Of a stretch of DNA of 25,157 nt, positions 20,942 to 25,157 are shown piece by piece. Source of the DNA: an uncultured Flavihumibacter sp. Its GTDB lineage: Bacteria; Bacteroidota; Bacteroidia; Chitinophagales; Chitinophagaceae. A program made the position numbers and the translations under genes. The stretch's first letter is position 1; each line of letters opens with the position of its first letter. Location of the stretch: contig CAMLRX010000072.1 of NCBI GenBank assembly GCA_946482545.1, positions 1 through 25,157 of the forward strand, written 5' to 3'. A model generated the notes under the pieces. The model did no database searches. It worked only from the letters and a program-made list of their open reading frames with translations, and was not told where the DNA came from.

Positions 20942-23806
20942 CTACTTGATGATGTCCCAGCGGATACCGGCCTGTCCGCGGGCGCCGTACCATTCGGTCA
21001 TGGTTACCCTGCGTTTATCGCCCATATAGGTGCGGAGAGGTTCGTCGGTCAGGTTATTGAGTTCCACGAAGGCTTTGATGCGGGGCGTGATGCCAACGGT
21101 GGCGGAAGCGTCGATCGTGAAGTTCTTGTCGGTCCAGATGTAGAAATCGGGGCCGAGTTGCTGATTGATGGTTTCCACTGATTTGCCGCGGTAGTTACCG
21201 GCCAGCCTTACCATTACGCCATTTCTTTCATAAAAAACTATGGCGTTGAACAGGTTCTTCGATTGGTTGGGCAGACTGGTTTCATCCATCACTTTATTTG
21301 TGCCGATGGTGCGCGGAACCTTTACTTTACTGTTGATGAAAGTATAGTTGAACTCTACGCCGAACCCGCTCCAGAAGCCTTTCAGGAAGTTGAAACGTTT
21401 ATTGATGCCCGCTTCAAACCCATACAGGGAAGCGTTATCCAGGTTGGCGGCGGAAGTGAGGACATAATTGTTGCCGCCTTCGTTGTAGAATGTTTTATCG
21501 CTGAAGATCACGTTTTTGATGTCCTTATAGAACACGCCTCCGGAAAGCAGTCCGATGTTGGAGAAATAGTATTCTCCCATCAGGTCGTAATTATGGGCGA
21601 AAGTGGGCTTCAGGTCAGGATTTCCTTTAGTGATGGTGATCGGATTTTTAGTATTGTCGACCGATTCACCCGGGGTGAGGTCGTTGAAATTCGCGCGCAC
21701 GAATGTTTTAGTATAAGCCGCGCGGATATTGGCCTGCGGGTTCAGGTTGTATTTCAGGTGTGCCATCGGCAACAACGCGTTGTAGTTGCTTTTAACGGTA
21801 ACCGGTGTGATCACCACTTGTGATCCCGCGTTGGTGGAAGCTTTGGAACCATCCAGCTCCAGCGCGGTGTATTCGTTCCTGAAACCAGCCACTATCTTGA
21901 GTTTTTCCGTAGCATCTATTTCCGCCATGGCGTAGCCTGCGAAAACATCTTCCGTTCCCGAATAATAGTTGGTGGCGTTGGTTTTGGAGGTGTAGTTTCC
22001 GAATCCATTTTCTTTCTGGAAAGAAGTATCGAAGAAGTTAAACAACTGCTGTTTTGAGATCGGATCAACCATATACCGGTCGTAGTTCCCGTTCATACCT
22101 TTGAAGTAACCGTTGCCTTTAGGGAAGTCCGCTCTTTCGAGTTGGGACAACGAAAGCAGTGCGGGAGCATTGGGTATGCCGAGCGCTGCGCCAGGGAGAA
22201 AAACAAGGTTGGAACCGAAGGTGCTTTCACGGTATTTGTGCCGGTATTTTCCCCCGAACTTCATATTCACCTTTGCAGACGCGTTAACTTTGAAATTGAA
22301 CTGAGCGGTCTTATCCTGCTCCTTCGTATCGAGCTGCGCGATCACCAGTTGTTGCAGGGTAAGCTTAGACGCGTCCATCGTTTCAGCGGGGTTCTTCAAT
22401 CCTGCATCGAAAGACAGCGGATCGCCGCCTACGCCGTCAGGGGAATCAAAACTCCAGTATCTTTTTCCGTCAGAAGAGAGGTTATTGAATCCCCCGGTGA
22501 TGCGTTGGCGGAAAGTAGCAATGGGCAAGCCTTTCACACCACTGGTGGGCGGGGTTTCGAGGAAATACTGGGACAGGTAGTTGCTGGCCGACCAATCCAT
22601 TTTTACCCGGGCTGAAAGTTGGTGCTCACCGCCCAATTCAGCGCCATTGAGCCTGGTCTGGTAATGCGAGTAGCGGTAGTTGTACTGGTAACGGCTGGCG
22701 GTATAATCGATGTAGGATTCGTATACGGGACGGATATCGTTGAACTTATCCATCAATCCGCGGAAGAACAACTTGTTCGAAGCGTTGAACTTGTATTCGA
22801 GTCCGAGGTTGGCGCCATAAGTCTGGCGTTTGCCCATGTATCGTTTGAACATTACGTTGTTGATGGACTTTTGCTGAACGGGGTCGGCCAGTCTGGTATT
22901 GTAGCTCACGTCGTAGCTGTCTGTTCCCCATTGGCGGTCCCAGATAGCCCCGGCGATAATTACCCCGAATTTATCCTTAAAGAAACGGTCCCCATACACC
23001 AGGGAGGCATTGTAGGTGCCGTTCTGTGAGAAGTTGTTGTAGCCCCCGGCGACACTCGCGTTGAGTTGCCTTTTCAGCGGAGCGGTGCGCGTAATAAAGT
23101 TGACGGAACCGCCGATGGCGTCACCTTCCCAATCGGGTGTGAGCGCTTTGGCGACCTGCACATACTGGATGATTTCGGAGGGAACGGCATCCAATACGGA
23201 GGAACGGTTGCCGAGTACATTGGAGCTGGGCAGGCGGCTGCCGTTGAACATGGTGGAGGTCCAGGCGAAAGGAGTGCCCCGCACCGTGGCAGCGTCGGCT
23301 TCCCCGTGGTAGCGGGCTACGGCCACACCCTGCATGCGTTGTACGGCTTCAGCGGCGTTACGATCGGGCAGTTTTCCGATTGCGTCGGCGGCGATCACAT
23401 CCATGATCGCGAGGGAGTTCTTTTTGATGTTGTAAGCCTTCATCTGAGAGGGGGCCATGGTTCCTTTTACCACTACTTCCCCGAGGTTGCTGCCCGCGGG
23501 TTTCAGTTCCAGCACGCCGGCATCGTTCACCCCTTCTTTCACAGTTATTTCCCGGGAAAATGTTTCGTGGCCGATGTAGGAAACGACCAATGTAACTTTT
23601 CCGGTAACGGCACATTTTAAGGTAAAACTTCCGTCCAGGGAGGAGGAGGCGGTTTCTTTACGGCCCTCCAGGGTAACGGTGGCGCCTGGTAGCTGACCAT
23701 CTTTATTGGTCACGGTCCCTTTAATAACCTGGGCTTTCAAACTGGTGACCGCTCCTGTGGCGAGTACCAGTAAAAGCCAATTCCGCAGCAGTTGATTCTT
23801 CCACAT
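20942..23806 (-). CDS. TonB-dependent receptor
   Basis: A 954-residue outer-membrane importer. A signal peptide (about residues 1-25, ending SLKAQ) is followed by a carboxypeptidase-regulatory-like domain (28-105, IKGTVTNKDGQLPGATVTLE), then the plug: AIGKLPDRNAAEAVQRMQGV and ALTPDWEGDAIGGSVNFITR, sequences characteristic of the TonB-Xanth-Caul type (TIGR01782). A 22-strand barrel follows, with late motifs FVRANFNDLTPGE and KGNPDLKPTFAHNYDLMGEY, and ends GQAGIRWDIIK. No SusD partner is adjacent, so it is not a typical polysaccharide locus. The ATG at 23806 is chosen for the signal peptide. Substrate unknown; the next gene is a phosphatase. Confidence 0.93.
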   Translation of the reverse strand: MWKNQLLRNWLLLVLATGAVTSLKAQVIKGTVTNKDGQLPGATVTLEGRKETASSSLDGSFTLKCAVTGKVTLVVSYIGHETFSREITVKEGVNDAGVLELKPAGSNLGEVVVKGTMAPSQMKAYNIKKNSLAIMDVIAADAIGKLPDRNAAEAVQRMQGVAVARYHGEADAATVRGTPFAWTSTMFNGSRLPSSNVLGNRSSVLDAVPSEIIQYVQVAKALTPDWEGDAIGGSVNFITRTAPLKRQLNASVAGGYNNFSQNGTYNASLVYGDRFFKDKFGVIIAGAIWDRQWGTDSYDVSYNTRLADPVQQKSINNVMFKRYMGKRQTYGANLGLEYKFNASNKLFFRGLMDKFNDIRPVYESYIDYTASRYQYNYRYSHYQTRLNGAELGGEHQLSARVKMDWSASNYLSQYFLETPPTSGVKGLPIATFRQRITGGFNNLSSDGKRYWSFDSPDGVGGDPLSFDAGLKNPAETMDASKLTLQQLVIAQLDTKEQDKTAQFNFKVNASAKVNMKFGGKYRHKYRESTFGSNLVFLPGAALGIPNAPALLSLSQLERADFPKGNGYFKGMNGNYDRYMVDPISKQQLFNFFDTSFQKENGFGNYTSKTNATNYYSGTEDVFAGYAMAEIDATEKLKIVAGFRNEYTALELDGSKASTNAGSQVVITPVTVKSNYNALLPMAHLKYNLNPQANIRAAYTKTFVRANFNDLTPGESVDNTKNPITITKGNPDLKPTFAHNYDLMGEYYFSNIGLLSGGVFYKDIKNVIFSDKTFYNEGGNNYVLTSAANLDNASLYGFEAGINKRFNFLKGFWSGFGVEFNYTFINSKVKVPRTIGTNKVMDETSLPNQSKNLFNAIVFYERNGVMVRLAGNYRGKSVETINQQLGPDFYIWTDKNFTIDASATVGITPRIKAFVELNNLTDEPLRTYMGDKRRVTMTEWYGARGQAGIRWDIIK

Positions 23807-23947
23807 ACAAAAAATATTTGCCACAAAACTGAAAGAAGGAAGCTGGCTGATCGTCCGAACGGGTAGCCCTGAACATTTTGGACGGATACGCACTTATATA
23901 CTTTGATTATCAACTACTTGTGGAGATTATGGAAATATTACCATTCC

Positions 23948-25117
23948 TCACCCGTACGCCGCCAGGCTTGTTTCGGCGGTGGCGCGACGCTCCAGTTTCA
24001 GGTATTCAGAAGGTGTTTGTCCGGTGTGTTTCTTGAAATACTGGTTGAAAGACGATTTGGAATTGAAGCCCGCCTCGAAAGCCAGCGACAATATATTGGG
24101 TGTGATGCCCTGCTTACGGCACCGGTTGAGCAAACGGATCACTTCTTTGACCCTGAACTCGTTCACAAACTGGTAGAACGTTTTTTCCAGGTGCTGGTTC
24201 AATACTTCTGAAACCAGGTTCCGGGGCACCTGCAGAGCAGCGGCGAGTCTCTCCAAAGTAAGATCAGGATCGGTATATCGTTTCGACCTTTCCATCGACT
24301 GCAATAGCTTATCCGCCACCTGCCGCCTCAGTTCCATATCTACCGCGGCCGACTTTCTGGCAATCTGCAATTCTTTTTCTTCCGGCATCAGTAAGGTCTC
24401 CGGTACTTGTTCCGTTGGCTGAACGGGTTCTTCCGCCATCCATTCCACCTGCTCCTTCAACAGCCGGAACTTCAGGATCGAAATACAGATCACGATAATG
24501 TTGGAATAGGCAATCACCCGGATGATGATGACGCGGGTTTCAAGCGAGAGCAATCCCGCATTATCGGCGATATGGTTCAGTACCCAGATGACGGGCACCA
24601 CCAGGAACAATTTCGCCATCCGCCGGATGAGTTTCCGCTCCGATGCCCAGAACTGGGGTAACGTCCGACTCTTTTTCAGTACCAGTAAGGGATAGATAAG
24701 GAAGGACGCTATAATAAAATGATCGGTGGAGCGGTTGTACATTTCAATGTACCTGCTCATACTTTTCACCCCTTCATTTACGATGCCATAGGTGATGCCC
24801 AGGTAGGCGCCCGCGGCCAGTAAGGTGGGCAGCAACAGGAACCATTGTTTTGCGGGAACGTATTTATCGTTGTGCACTTTCTGCGCGTACATCCACAGCA
24901 GGGGACCGTAGGCCAGGTCGATAAATGTATTGAATCCGGCCTTCAGCTCCATGCTCCCGGAGAACCCGTATATCACGAATTTGATGGAAAGATGGGCGCA
25001 CATACAGGCCAGCATCCATCCCAGCAGGCTGTCGGCGGGTCTTCTTTTGTGGCCCGCGGCCAGCATTCCCAGGGCGATGAGCGCCTGGAAAGCACCGATG
25101 ATGAGTAAGTATTGCAT
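23948..25117 (-). CDS. Membrane-anchored AraC family transcriptional regulator
   Basis: A 389-residue protein with about seven membrane helices in residues 1-220 (opening MQYLLIIGAFQALIALGMLA), a charged linker to about 285, and a C-terminal AraC-type double helix-turn-helix (about 288-380): LTLERLAAALQVPRNLVSEV, then FVNEFRVKEVIRLL, then ILSLAFEAGFNSKSSFNQYF and TGQTPSEYLK. This layout, a 7TM sensor fused to AraC, is common in Bacteroidota and suggests that a membrane or periplasmic signal controls transcription directly. It is 141 bp upstream of the TonB receptor, same strand, and may regulate the receptor-phosphatase pair. Confidence 0.9.
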   Translation of the reverse strand: MQYLLIIGAFQALIALGMLAAGHKRRPADSLLGWMLACMCAHLSIKFVIYGFSGSMELKAGFNTFIDLAYGPLLWMYAQKVHNDKYVPAKQWFLLLPTLLAAGAYLGITYGIVNEGVKSMSRYIEMYNRSTDHFIIASFLIYPLLVLKKSRTLPQFWASERKLIRRMAKLFLVVPVIWVLNHIADNAGLLSLETRVIIIRVIAYSNIIVICISILKFRLLKEQVEWMAEEPVQPTEQVPETLLMPEEKELQIARKSAAVDMELRRQVADKLLQSMERSKRYTDPDLTLERLAAALQVPRNLVSEVLNQHLEKTFYQFVNEFRVKEVIRLLNRCRKQGITPNILSLAFEAGFNSKSSFNQYFKKHTGQTPSEYLKLERRATAETSLAAYG

Positions 25118-25157
25118 GGGAGCAAGGTAGGAAGGGAATGTTACCTGTGGGTTAAGG

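Noticed and set aside
20942..23806. Polysaccharide utilisation locus (SusC/SusD)
   Set aside because: No SusD gene and no glycoside hydrolase is adjacent, and the plug motif is of the TonB-Xanth-Caul type rather than SusC.

Overview
The window looks like chromosomal DNA from a Bacteroidota bacterium, most likely of the class Chitinophagia. Three things point there. Several starts are preceded by the Bacteroidota -7 promoter element TAnnTTTG rather than by a purine-rich ribosome binding site. The protein families are typical of the phylum: carboxypeptidase-regulatory-like outer-membrane receptors, a DUF5606 protein, a membrane-anchored AraC regulator and Spy/CpxP-like sensors behind an ECF sigma factor. 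Dispersed palindromic GC-rich repeats sit in the gaps. No phage, transposase, CRISPR array, tRNA or rRNA was found. The genus is not determined.

Layout. 1-4948: the 5' two thirds of rpoN (minus), a small charged protein, two receiver-only response regulators, a YtxH-like stress protein, a LysE exporter, a secreted hypothetical protein and the glycosyltransferase mtgA. 4951-8456 (minus): a GT39 membrane glycosyltransferase with its own promoter, then a compact unit read Nfu iron-sulfur scaffold -> PnuC -> NadR-like kinase, which looks like nicotinamide riboside uptake and phosphorylation. 8554-10118: a divergent metal locus, MerC-like protein on minus and SCO1 plus a Fur-family regulator on plus, with a 15-bp palindrome between the two promoters. 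10119-10464 has no gene but carries a minus-strand promoter and a terminator around structured sequence, a candidate non-coding RNA. 10465-12831 (minus): M3 oligoendopeptidase and DUF5606.

13065-15055 (plus): an operon of ECF sigma factor, one-pass membrane anti-sigma candidate and two Spy/CpxP-like envelope proteins. 15113-16041: a secreted hypothetical protein and a 58-residue protein with its own promoter and terminator. 16042-20025 holds a large outer-membrane beta-barrel protein with a glycine-rich insertion; the gaps on both sides carry related inverted repeats. 20026-25117 (minus): membrane AraC regulator -> TonB-dependent receptor -> periplasmic tyrosine phosphatase, probably one functional unit.

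The most interesting items are the candidate ncRNA, the palindrome in the MerC/SCO1-Fur intergenic region, the sigma/anti-sigma/double-sensor operon, the foldback element at 16150-16348 and the small orphan gene at 15865.
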